Of a DNA stretch of 64,000 bases, positions 1 through 7,794 are shown one piece after another. The stretch is taken from positions 1,240,001 through 1,304,000 of the forward strand of contig CBDAPV010000002.1 of assembly GCA_965198715.1 (NCBI GenBank), in the 5' to 3' direction. The translations under genes were made by a program, and so were the position numbers. How positions within the stretch are numbered: the stretch's first letter is position 1; each line of letters starts with the position of its first letter. The stretch is from RH-AL1 sp965198715. Its GTDB lineage: Bacteria > Pseudomonadota > Alphaproteobacteria > Rhizobiales > Beijerinckiaceae. The notes under the pieces are model-generated. The model ran no database searches and was not told the origin of the DNA. It saw only the letters and a program-made list of their open reading frames with translations.

Positions 1-1029
1 AAGCCCTTGTCGCTGCACCTCCGCCGCCTCTCCGCCGACGAGCACCACGATAGCGGCCTGCTTGGCGAGGCGCTGCGTCAGCATGCGCTGCCGGCCGGAG
101 ACGTTGATGACTTGCAGCGCGGCGGCGAAGCCCGCGTCCTCCAGGGTGCGGGTCAGCGCCTCGGCCTGGGTGAGCAGTTTCTCGGCAAGCCGGTCGATCT
201 CGGCGAGGCGAGCCACGGCTGGCGCCGCCGCGAGCCCTTTCTTCAGCGCTATCCAAGGCATCAGCACCGCATCGAGCAGGTCGCCGAACGTCGGCTTCGA
301 AAGGGTGCGGCCGAGGACCGCCAGATTGGCCTCGATCTGCTCGATTGAAGCGCGGCAGAGCACGGACGTGTCCTCCGGCTTCAAGCCGGCGCAGGTCAGC
401 GCGTAGAGCTTGACGAGCCGCTGAGAAAGCATCCGCAGCTGGCCGGCGCGATTGACGGCCTCGGCGAAACGCGAGGCATCGATTACCTGTTGCGCGATCT
501 GGCCGATGCGCAGCTTGGCCTGCATCGCCGCCGTACGCAGCACCTTGTAAGACTCGTCCTCGCTGATGTCGCGCACCCGCATGAGGATGCCCTTGGCGCG
601 ATCGACGAGCTTGCGTTCCGAGAAGCGGTTCTGAACCTCGTAAAGCTCCTCGCGCAGCAACTGGTCGTGGCGAAATCTCGCTTGGGCGACATGGATCAGC
701 GAGCGCAGCCGGTGCATCCCGTAGCCGTTGATCACGTAGGCGTGGATGCCCGATGTCGCCGCCCGCTCGATCTTCTCGGCGTCGCTATCGGTGGTGAAGA
801 CGATCACGGGCCGCGGCGAGACGCTGCGCAGGGCCAACGTGCCCGCAAACAGGGCATCGCTGGGGTGAGAATCGTAGCAGACGACAAGGTCGGGATCGAC
901 GCGAACCACGTCCTGCACCAGGGTCTCGATCGCTGCGCGGCCGACAACCTTGATACCGACGACACTCAGGTCTTCCGCCAACGCCGGTGATCCGGCACCG
1001 CCGCTCGTGAGGACGAAAGCAGAGATCAT
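1..1029 (-). CDS. ANTAR-domain response regulator with C-terminal PilJ/NarX-like P-box motifs (partial)
   Basis: The reading frame is open for 343 codons and runs off the left edge, so the C-terminus is missing. It starts at an ATG at 1029 with only a weak GGA upstream. Residues about 1-125 resemble a degenerate receiver domain. Residues about 135-190 form an ANTAR RNA-binding domain, with the typical text SERKLVDRAKGILM. Two segments, AGQLRMLSQRLVK and SGRQRMLTQRLAK, resemble the PilJ/NarX P-box, which in NarX and NarQ binds nitrate. ANTAR proteins such as NasT and NasR bind two-hexaloop leader RNAs and prevent termination of nitrate assimilation genes. The gene diverges from a NarK-family transporter, and such hairpins lie between them. 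I infer a cytoplasmic one-component nitrate-responsive antiterminator. The ANTAR call is firm; the nitrate-sensing role is inferred. Confidence 0.85.
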   Translation of the reverse strand, partial: MISAFVLTSGGAGSPALAEDLSVVGIKVVGRAAIETLVQDVVRVDPDLVVCYDSHPSDALFAGTLALRSVSPRPVIVFTTDSDAEKIERAATSGIHAYVINGYGMHRLRSLIHVAQARFRHDQLLREELYEVQNRFSERKLVDRAKGILMRVRDISEDESYKVLRTAAMQAKLRIGQIAQQVIDASRFAEAVNRAGQLRMLSQRLVKLYALTCAGLKPEDTSVLCRASIEQIEANLAVLGRTLSKPTFGDLLDAVLMPWIALKKGLAAAPAVARLAEIDRLAEKLLTQAEALTRTLEDAGFAAALQVINVSGRQRMLTQRLAKQAAIVVLVGGEAAEVQRQGL

Positions 1030-1083
1030 AAGGTCCAAGCATCCGGTGAGCGGAGTGCGCATTCACGGAGCGCCATCCGAGTC

Positions 1084-1099
1084 TGGCACAAGTTGTGCC
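1084..1099 (+). promoter_or_regulatory. sigma54-like -24/-12 site, also a perfect palindrome, upstream of narK
   Basis: CTGGCAC is followed by five bases and then GTGC. This gives GG (1085-1086), ten bases, GC (1097-1098), matching the sigma54 consensus CTGGCAC-N5-TTGC with one mismatch. Transcription would start near 1110, just before the first leader hairpin at 1111. The same bases form a 7-bp perfect dyad, GGCACAA-G-TTGTGCC, so an operator for a dimeric regulator is an equally fair reading. Confidence 0.45.
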
Positions 1100-1110
1100 T
1101 CTGTATTGGT

Positions 1111-1204
1111 GGGAGCAGCGCAGCCCCTGATCCTCGACCTAGCACGCCGAGAGATGCCCGCAGCGAATGCGGGCGAACAGTGCCTTCGCCGCTCCTTTCG
1201 GAGC
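1111..1204 (+). promoter_or_regulatory. Putative ANTAR-responsive two-hairpin leader of narK
   Basis: Hairpin P1 (1111-1128) pairs GGGAGC with GCCCCT, with one bulge, around the hexaloop AGCGCA. Hairpin P2 (1156-1174) pairs GCCCGC with GCGGGC, with one bulged T, around the hexaloop AGCGAA. Both loops have A at position 1 and G at position 4, the known ANTAR target pattern. The 3' arm of P2 overlaps a competing stem GGCGAA/TTCGCC (1172-1190), followed by GCTCC/GGAGC (1191-1204). There is no strong T-run, so the regulated step may be Rho-dependent or may act on the GGGAG ribosome site at 1226-1230. Confidence 0.5.
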
Positions 1205-1238
1205 CCTTGACACGCACCGCTCATCGGGAGCCCTCACC

Positions 1239-2606
1239 ATGGCCGCCGTTGCCTCGAACAAAGCAACAAAGATCGACCTGTTCAGTCTCAAGACGCCGCA
1301 AATGCGCGCCTTCCATCTCACGTGGATCGCGTTCTTCGTCACCTTCTACGCGTGGTTCGCCACGGCGCCGCTGATGCCCTACATTGCGGCCGACCTGCAC
1401 TTCTCCAAGGCGGACGGCGCCAACATCGCGATCGCCGGCGTCTTCGCCACGATCCTCGCCCGCTTCGCGATCGGCCCGATGTGCGACAAGTACGGCCCGC
1501 GAATCGCCTACACGATCCTGCTGACGCTCGGCGCCATTCCGGTGTTCGGCATCGCGTTCGCCTGGGACTACACCTCGTTCCTGGTGTTTCGCCTGTTAAT
1601 CGGCATCATCGGCGCCTCTTTTGTCATCACCCAGTTCCACACATCCGTCATGTTCGCGCCGAACGTTGTCGGCACGGCAAACGCCACCGTCGGTGGCTGG
1701 GGCAACGCCGGTGGCGGTGTCACGCAGTCAGTCATGCCGCTAATCTTCGCCGGCCTCGCCGCCTTCGGTCTGTCCAAGGGCATGTCGTGGCGCTACGCCC
1801 AGATCGTTCCCGGCGTGTTGATGCTCATTGTCGCAGTGCTGTACTACAAGTACACGCAGGATACGCCCGAGGGTAATTTCGCGGCTATGCGCAAGGCAGG
1901 CTTGTCGACGGCTGTCGGTAAGAAGGGTGGATTGGGCGTGATGGCCGAAGCCGGCAAGAACTATCGCGTGTGGCTGCTTGGCGCCTGCTACGGCGCGTCG
2001 TTCGGCGTAGAACTTTTTGTGCACTCGGTTGCCGTGACCTACTACTTCAACAAGTTCCACATGTCGGTCGAGAACGCCGGCTATGCGGTTGGTGCCTTCG
2101 GTCTACTGGCTCTGTTCGCTCGCGCGCTCGGCGGTATTTTCTCCGACAAGGTTGCCAAATTTCAGGGTCTGCAAGGGCGCACTTGGCTGCTGTTCGCGCT
2201 CATGATGGGCGAGGGCGTTTTCCTCATCGCCTTCTCGACGATGAACGTCGCCGCCTTAGCGGTGACCTTCATGATCATCTTCGGCCTTTTCACTCACATG
2301 GCCTGCGGCTCGCTCTACGCGCTCGTGCCGTTCATAGATCGGAAGTGCCTCGGCGGCGTCTGCGGCATTATCGGCGCGGGCGGCAACATTGGTGGCGTGG
2401 CGGCGGGCTTCCTGCTGCGCGGCACCGGTGACATGCAGTTCTGCTTCAGAGTGCTCGGCATTGCCGCCGTCTGCTGCGCCATCGGTGCCGCGACCATTCG
2501 CTTCTCGATCAAGAAGCGTCAGGAGGAGCAGGCGCTCTACGACGAGGCTGTTGCGCAGCGCCGCGCCACGGAAGCTGCGGCTGCCGGGCTTCCCGCGATG
2601 GCGTAA
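1239..2606 (+). CDS. narK: NarK/NNP-family nitrate/nitrite MFS transporter
   Basis: A 455-residue, multi-pass inner-membrane protein of the major facilitator superfamily, predicted to move nitrate and/or nitrite. The nitrate signature GGWGNAGGGVTQ lies at about residues 152-163, and a second glycine-rich signature GAGGNIGGVAAG is in the C-terminal half. A conserved ARFAIGP motif with an Arg lies in an early helix. The ATG at 1239 follows GGGAG by eight bases, which favours it over the longer frame from 1167. A strong hairpin terminator follows. The divergent ANTAR regulator and the hairpin leader suggest control by nitrate. Import versus nitrate/nitrite exchange cannot be told from sequence; no nitrate or nitrite reductase gene is in the window. 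Confidence 0.92.
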   Translation: MAAVASNKATKIDLFSLKTPQMRAFHLTWIAFFVTFYAWFATAPLMPYIAADLHFSKADGANIAIAGVFATILARFAIGPMCDKYGPRIAYTILLTLGAIPVFGIAFAWDYTSFLVFRLLIGIIGASFVITQFHTSVMFAPNVVGTANATVGGWGNAGGGVTQSVMPLIFAGLAAFGLSKGMSWRYAQIVPGVLMLIVAVLYYKYTQDTPEGNFAAMRKAGLSTAVGKKGGLGVMAEAGKNYRVWLLGACYGASFGVELFVHSVAVTYYFNKFHMSVENAGYAVGAFGLLALFARALGGIFSDKVAKFQGLQGRTWLLFALMMGEGVFLIAFSTMNVAALAVTFMIIFGLFTHMACGSLYALVPFIDRKCLGGVCGIIGAGGNIGGVAAGFLLRGTGDMQFCFRVLGIAAVCCAIGAATIRFSIKKRQEEQALYDEAVAQRRATEAAAAGLPAMA

Positions 2607-2628
2607 TCGCTTATTGTTAAGACTAGGA

Positions 2629-2661
2629 GGGCTGGGCTTGCGAGAGCCCAGCCCTTTTTTT
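2629..2661 (+). terminator. Rho-independent terminator of narK
   Basis: GGGCTGGGCT (2629-2638) pairs perfectly with AGCCCAGCCC (2645-2654) around a 6-base loop, followed by seven T residues (2655-2661). Confidence 0.93.
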
Positions 2662-2756
2662 GGTGGTTTAAGCGAGGCACGTGACGCGCTAAGAGGATGA
2701 CCCGCTCGGCACGCGGCCAGACCCTGCTTGGCTTCTCCAATCTCGCAAGCGCCCTT

Positions 2757-3794
2757 ATGCAGTTCCTCGACCAGGCCCGCGTCTACGTCAGATCCGGCGA
2801 TGGTGGCGCCGGCTGCGTCTCATTCAGGCGGGAAAAATTCATCGAGTTTGGCGGACCCGACGGCGGCGACGGCGGCAAGGGCGGCGACGTCGTCGTCGAG
2901 TGCGTCTCCGGCCTCAACACGCTCATCGACTTTCGTTACCAGCAGCATTTCAAGGGGAAAACCGGCACTCACGGCATGGGGAAGAACCGCGCCGGCCCCA
3001 AGGGCGCCGACGCGCTGCTGAAGGTTCCCGTCGGCACCCAGCTCATCGACGAAGGCGAGGAGGAGCCCTTCGCCGACCTCACTGAGGTCGGCCAAAGCGT
3101 GCGCATCTGCCGGGGCGGCAACGGCGGCTTCGGCAACGCCTATTTCAAGACGAGCACCAACCAGGCACCGCGGCGCGCCAACCCCGGCGAGCTGGGCGAG
3201 GAGCGCACGATCATCCTGCGCCTGAAGCTGATCGCCGATGCCGGGCTCGTCGGCCTGCCCAACGCCGGCAAGTCGACCTTCCTCTCCGTCGTCTCCGCCG
3301 CCAAGCCCAAGATCGGCGACTATCCCTTCACCACGCTGCATCCTCAGCTTGGCGTCGTGGCGGTCGACGGGCGCGAGTTCGTGTTGGCCGACATTCCCGG
3401 ACTGATCGAGGGCGCGCACGAGGGCGTCGGGCTCGGCGACCGCTTCCTCGGTCACGTCGAGCGTTGCCGCGTCATCCTCCACCTCGTCGATGCCAACGGC
3501 GAGCATGCCGGCCGGGACTACAAGACGGTGCGCCACGAGCTCGAAGCCTACGGCGGCGGCCTTGTCGGCAAGCGCGAGATCGTGGCGCTGTCCAAGGTCG
3601 ACGTCACCGAACCCGACCACCTGAAGAAGCAGGTCGACCGTCTCAGACGCGCCTGCGGGCAGACGCCGCTTCGGCTCTCCTCGGCCACCCGCACCAACGT
3701 CACCGAGGTTCTGAGGGCGATTGTCCGTGCGATCAATGGTGACGTCGCGGCGGAGGCGGATATCGCGGCAAGCGCCGAAGCCTGGCATCCCTGA
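2757..3794 (+). CDS. obg: Obg/CgtA family GTPase
   Basis: A 345-residue Obg GTPase, normal for the family without a long C-terminal extension. The glycine-rich Obg fold occupies residues 1-158 (repeated GGDGG-like turns). The G domain follows with P-loop GLPNAGKST near 166-174, switch/G3 DIPGLIEGA, G4 SKVD and G5 SSAT. In other bacteria it is essential and acts in 50S ribosome assembly and the stringent response. The start is the ATG that begins MQFLDQARVYV, the standard Obg N-terminus; there is no good Shine-Dalgarno. It stands alone between narK and the convergent rne; the usual rpmA, rplU and proB neighbours are absent. Confidence 0.97.
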   Translation: MQFLDQARVYVRSGDGGAGCVSFRREKFIEFGGPDGGDGGKGGDVVVECVSGLNTLIDFRYQQHFKGKTGTHGMGKNRAGPKGADALLKVPVGTQLIDEGEEEPFADLTEVGQSVRICRGGNGGFGNAYFKTSTNQAPRRANPGELGEERTIILRLKLIADAGLVGLPNAGKSTFLSVVSAAKPKIGDYPFTTLHPQLGVVAVDGREFVLADIPGLIEGAHEGVGLGDRFLGHVERCRVILHLVDANGEHAGRDYKTVRHELEAYGGGLVGKREIVALSKVDVTEPDHLKKQVDRLRRACGQTPLRLSSATRTNVTEVLRAIVRAINGDVAAEADIAASAEAWHP

Positions 3795-4131
3795 GACGCC
3801 CTGCGCCCAGCAGAGAGGGCACGCAAACCGCCTGGGATCGCCACTCCACAAACACCACACCGCCGATCGCAGCACGAACGCCGATAGCAAAGCGTCCTAC
3901 GTGACGACAACGAGCAGAGGGATCTCGGCCCGCCCGGCGCGTCGGTGACCATGACCCAGACAAGGGCGACGATCAGACCAGGTTAGGCGAAGGCCAGGAA
4001 GACCTTGGCCCACGCTCTGCTCCTTTGCGCTAGAGCATCGGACGATGACTCTGAGTCGCTTCGCGACGCTTATGTGCCAGTCCTCGCTGCGTTTTGTTTG
4101 TTGGAGCAAGTCCGCGACAGCGGAGGTTGCT
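3795..4131. other. Intergenic region between convergent obg and rne
   Basis: No convincing gene is seen in these 337 bases. Small stem-loops are present: GTCGC-TTC-GCGAC near 4060, TCCGC-GACA-GCGGA near 4112-4125, and GGAGGTT/AACCTCC (4122-4140) spanning the rne stop codon. None has a T-run on the strand where it would end a transcript, so 3'-end processing or Rho-dependent ends are possible but unproved. Confidence 0.5.
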
Positions 4132-7100
4132 CTAACCTCCAAGGCTCGCCTTGGCGCGCGACCACCAACCGGCCCGCTTGGGGCGGGCGGGGTCGGCTTC
4201 GGTCGAGACTGGCTCAGGACGGCGCGACGCCGCGGGTTCGGCGGTAGGAGTCGTCTCGGCGACGCCGGACGCGGCGGCCTCGTGCATCGATGCAAGGAAT
4301 GTGGGAGCCGCCTCAGCCATAGGTGCCTCAGTCACAGACGCTTCCGGCTCGGGTGCTACAGGCTCCGAAGCGGCAGGCTCCGCTGCAACACGCTCGATAT
4401 GCTCAGGCTCCGGCACCACGGCGTGCGCGGTCTTTTCGGCTATAGCCGGTCGCTCGGACATCTCGGCCGACACGGGTACCGCCGCGGCCGGTCTGTCGCC
4501 TTCCATGGCGAAGGCCTCCTGCTCGATAAGCGGCGGCACCACCACGTCGGCGATCTCGCTCGCGTCCTCGTCGTGAGAGGCGGCGACGCCGGCGATCTCC
4601 TCTGTCCCAGCTTCTGCTCCGTCGCGATCACGCTCCCGCGTGCGGCGACCGCCACGCCGCGACCGACGTTTGCGGCTGCCGCCCTCTTCGACACTCGAAC
4701 GCTCCTCGGAGCCCTGGCGCGCCTCGCCGTCCTCGTCGCCCGCGTTTGCGGTCGGTGCGGGCGTGAGTGTTCCTTCGCCATCGGCGACGAAGCTCAAGGC
4801 GTCGTCGGATGGCTGCGGCGCGTCACCGGCGATGCCTGAACTCTCACGATCGCGGCCGCGTCCGCGGCGGCGGCGGCGCTTGCGCCGTCCATCGACATCG
4901 CCTTCCTCGCCGTCGGATGCACCCGCCGCGCCAGTGACCGCCACGGGCGCCTCGTTCTCGACCTCGTCATCGGCCCCTTCGAAGACTTCGGCCTCCGGCT
5001 CCTCGATCGGGATGACCTGGTGGCTCGGCCGGATGACGCCGCTCGCAGGCTCGCCGCGCTCGAGCGCGCAGTAGGTTGTGCCGGTCAGGCTCTCGTCGCC
5101 CTCGAACGTCACGCAGGCACCGAAACGCCCTTCGATGTCGGTCAGGTGAGCGCGCTTGTGATTGAGGATGTAGAGGGCGATCTGGCCGCGCATGCGCACG
5201 GTGACGTCGTGCGAGGCGTCGGCCAGCAACGCGTCTTCGAGCATTCGCAGCACGTGGAGCGCGATCGAGGCGGTGGAGCGCACGTTGCCGGCGCCGGCGC
5301 AATGTTCGCAGACGACGGTGGAGCCTTCGAGGACGCCGGTGCGGATGCGCTGACGGCTCATCTCGAGCAGGCCGAAATGCGAGATGCGGCCGACCTGGAT
5401 GCGGGCGCGGTCGTCCTTGAGCGCGTCCTTGATACGCTTCTCGACGGCGCGATTGTTGCGGCCTTCCTCCATGTCGATGAAGTCGACGACGATCAGCCCG
5501 GCGAGATCGCGCAGGCGCAGCTGGCGCGCCACCTCATCGGCCGCCTCGAGGTTGGTGCGGACGGCCGTGTCCTCGATATTGTGCTCGCGGGTCGAGCGGC
5601 CGGAGTTCACGTCAATGGCAACGAGCGCCTCGGTCTGGTTGATGACGAGGTAGCCGCCGGACTTCAGCGTCACCTGCGGCGAGAACATCGCGTCGAGCTG
5701 GGCCTCGGCCCCGGCCTTGGTGAAGATGGGCGCGGGGTCGCGCCACGGCTGCACGTTCTTGGTATGGCTCGGCATCAGCAGCCGCATGAAGTCCTTGGCT
5801 TCGCGGTAGCCGTTCTCGCCCGAGACCACGACCTCCTCGACGTCCTTGTTGTAGAGGTCGCGGATGGCGCGCTTGATCAGCGAGCCCTCCTCGTAGACCA
5901 GCGTCGGCGCGGTGGACTGCAGCGTCGTCTCGCGCACCGTCTCCCACATCCGCATCAGGTACTCGAAGTCGCGCTTGACCTCGGGCTTGGAGCGCGAGGC
6001 GCCGGCGGTGCGCAGGATCACGCCCATGCCGTCCGGCACCTCGAGATCCTGGGCGATCGATTTGAGCCGTTGGCGATCGCCGGCGTCGGTGATCTTGCGC
6101 GAGATGCCGCCGCCCTTATTGGTGTTGGGCATCAGCACGGAGTAGCGGCCGGCGAGCGAGAGGTAGGTCGTGATCGCGGCACCCTTGTTGCCGCGCTCCT
6201 CCTTGACGACCTGCACCAGCAGCACCTGGCGGCGCTTGATGACCTCCTGGATCTTGTACTGACGGCGCGGTCTGTAGGCGCGGCGCGGCACCTCCTCCAG
6301 AGCATCGCCGCCGAGCTGCTCGACGTGCTCGTCCTCCTCGTCGTGCTCGTCGTCGTGATGATCGGAGGCCTGCTGCTCCGAGTGGTGCTCGTGATGCTGT
6401 TCGCTGGTGTTCGCTTCCTCGGCCCGGTGCTCGGCGGTCGCCTTGGCGACGGGCGAGCCGGTGTCGATCGCGGCGTCGGTCTCGACGGCCCCGGCATCGT
6501 GACCCTTCACAATGGTCTCGGCGGGCAGCGGCGTCTCCGCCTCCATTGCGGGCGGCAAAGCCTCGTGGATCGGGGATTCCCAAATCGCCGCGTCGGCGAC
6601 CTTGGCATGCGCCTCTTCGGCGTGCTCGATCAAGTCGGCGGTGGGATCGTCGTAGGGCGGCGTCTGCGTGGCATCGAGCTGAAGCGGCCGGGTCTCGTCA
6701 TCGCCGACGGCGCCGACGCGCTCGCTAGGAGAACCCTCAGGCTCGTCAAGATCGTGAGGGGTGGGCGCCTCGCCGGCGCCGCCGTGCACTTGTGCAGGAT
6801 CGTCGCTCTCGCTGACCGTCTCGTCGCCGTCGCCGCGACGGGCGGTCGCCTGACGCTCTCCACCGCGCCGGCGGCGGCTGCGGCGGGGGCGCCGCTCCTC
6901 CTCCTCGTCGGACTCCTCCTGGCTCTCCTCCTCCATGAGCGCCTGCCGATCGCTCATCGGGATCTGGTAATAGTCGGGATGGATTTCCGAGAAAGCGAGG
7001 AAGCCGTGGCGGTTGCCGCCGTAGTCAACGAAGGCGGCCTGGAGCGAAGGCTCAACCCGGGTCACCTTCGCGAGGTAGATGTTGCCGCGGAGCTGCCGCT

Positions 7101-7203
7101 TGGACGCGGATTCGAAGTCGAACTCCTCAACGCGCGACCCGCGCAGTACGACGACCCGGGTCTCTTCCGGGTGCGCCGCATCGATGAGCATCTTGTTGGC
7201 CAT
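4132..7203 (-). CDS. rne: Ribonuclease E/G
   Basis: A 1023-residue endoribonuclease E, the core of the mRNA degradosome and also acting in rRNA and tRNA maturation. The start is set at MANKMLIDAAHPEETRVVV, the standard alphaproteobacterial N-terminus, rather than 20 codons upstream. The S1 domain begins near residue 36 and is split by a large charged insertion (about 92-320) rich in Glu/Arg with a His-rich stretch. S1 then resumes (YKIQEVIKRRQVLLVQV), followed by the DNase I-like catalytic part with AIDVNSGRST and VVDFIDM, and the zinc-link CEHC. The C-terminal third is a low-complexity Arg-, Glu- and Ala-rich scaffold ending in WWSRAKASLGG. It diverges from the amidase gene, separated by a long region that may hold an autoregulatory leader. 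Confidence 0.97.
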   Translation of the reverse strand: MANKMLIDAAHPEETRVVVLRGSRVEEFDFESASKRQLRGNIYLAKVTRVEPSLQAAFVDYGGNRHGFLAFSEIHPDYYQIPMSDRQALMEEESQEESDEEEERRPRRSRRRRGGERQATARRGDGDETVSESDDPAQVHGGAGEAPTPHDLDEPEGSPSERVGAVGDDETRPLQLDATQTPPYDDPTADLIEHAEEAHAKVADAAIWESPIHEALPPAMEAETPLPAETIVKGHDAGAVETDAAIDTGSPVAKATAEHRAEEANTSEQHHEHHSEQQASDHHDDEHDEEDEHVEQLGGDALEEVPRRAYRPRRQYKIQEVIKRRQVLLVQVVKEERGNKGAAITTYLSLAGRYSVLMPNTNKGGGISRKITDAGDRQRLKSIAQDLEVPDGMGVILRTAGASRSKPEVKRDFEYLMRMWETVRETTLQSTAPTLVYEEGSLIKRAIRDLYNKDVEEVVVSGENGYREAKDFMRLLMPSHTKNVQPWRDPAPIFTKAGAEAQLDAMFSPQVTLKSGGYLVINQTEALVAIDVNSGRSTREHNIEDTAVRTNLEAADEVARQLRLRDLAGLIVVDFIDMEEGRNNRAVEKRIKDALKDDRARIQVGRISHFGLLEMSRQRIRTGVLEGSTVVCEHCAGAGNVRSTASIALHVLRMLEDALLADASHDVTVRMRGQIALYILNHKRAHLTDIEGRFGACVTFEGDESLTGTTYCALERGEPASGVIRPSHQVIPIEEPEAEVFEGADDEVENEAPVAVTGAAGASDGEEGDVDGRRKRRRRRGRGRDRESSGIAGDAPQPSDDALSFVADGEGTLTPAPTANAGDEDGEARQGSEERSSVEEGGSRKRRSRRGGRRTRERDRDGAEAGTEEIAGVAASHDEDASEIADVVVPPLIEQEAFAMEGDRPAAAVPVSAEMSERPAIAEKTAHAVVPEPEHIERVAAEPAASEPVAPEPEASVTEAPMAEAAPTFLASMHEAAASGVAETTPTAEPAASRRPEPVSTEADPARPKRAGWWSRAKASLGG

Positions 7204-7794
7204 AAGGAAACCGTAAGGGCGCGCGCCATCCGCTGCTCGGCGGGAAAGGCGCGTCGCCTCCAAAGAGGAAAGGGGGCTGCTTCAAGAGGAGCCGCGACTG
7301 GGGTGAGGAGAAGAGGGGAACGCGCGGCGGCGTGCCGGCCTGTTCCCGCGGTGAACCGTAGCGCGATACGGACATCGACGGGCGAGCGGAGGTTTGGACC
7401 GAAGTCCGTGCTCCCCCAGCAATCGATGACCAGTTATCGGGACAAACCATGTCCTGTAAGACCTATGCACGGCGCTCAAGGAGCGCCGAAAAGGGCCTGG
7501 CACGCGGCGATCCGCCGTCAGCGATTCAATCCGGATCCAGCCGGGCAGAGCATCGCGCTAGGCGCAAGCCGTCGTCCAGGAAGGGCCCGAAACGGACAAC
7601 CGAGGCTGTCTTCGCCGAAACCAAACACACTGCGACATTAAAGAACGCGGATGCTTTTTGCAAGCAAGCCGTCAGGGAGTGTGTTGCCTCCGCAACAATC
7701 GCGCGAGATCAAGGTCGCCAGCCTCATCGACTCTTAACGATGCACACGTAAGATCCTAGGCTTCGAGATGCCGGATCGGGATGACGGGAGCGCC
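7204..7794. other. Divergent intergenic region with probable long rne 5' leader
   Basis: These 591 bases hold no gene I can support. On the minus strand, TTGCAA (7658-7663) and TTAATG (7636-7641) with a 16-base spacer form a weak sigma70-like pair. If used, rne would carry a 5' leader of about 425 nt. RNase E genes are known to be autoregulated through long leaders, so this reading is reasonable but inferred. The amidase on the plus strand must also have its promoter here; I see no clear one. Confidence 0.35.

Noticed and set aside
2820..3890. A 356-codon open frame opposite obg
   Set aside because: It is a GC-rich antisense shadow; obg on the plus strand has all GTPase motifs.
5020..7641. 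An 873-codon open frame opposite rne
   Set aside because: It mirrors the rne codons and has no recognisable domain; RNase E is unambiguous on the other strand.
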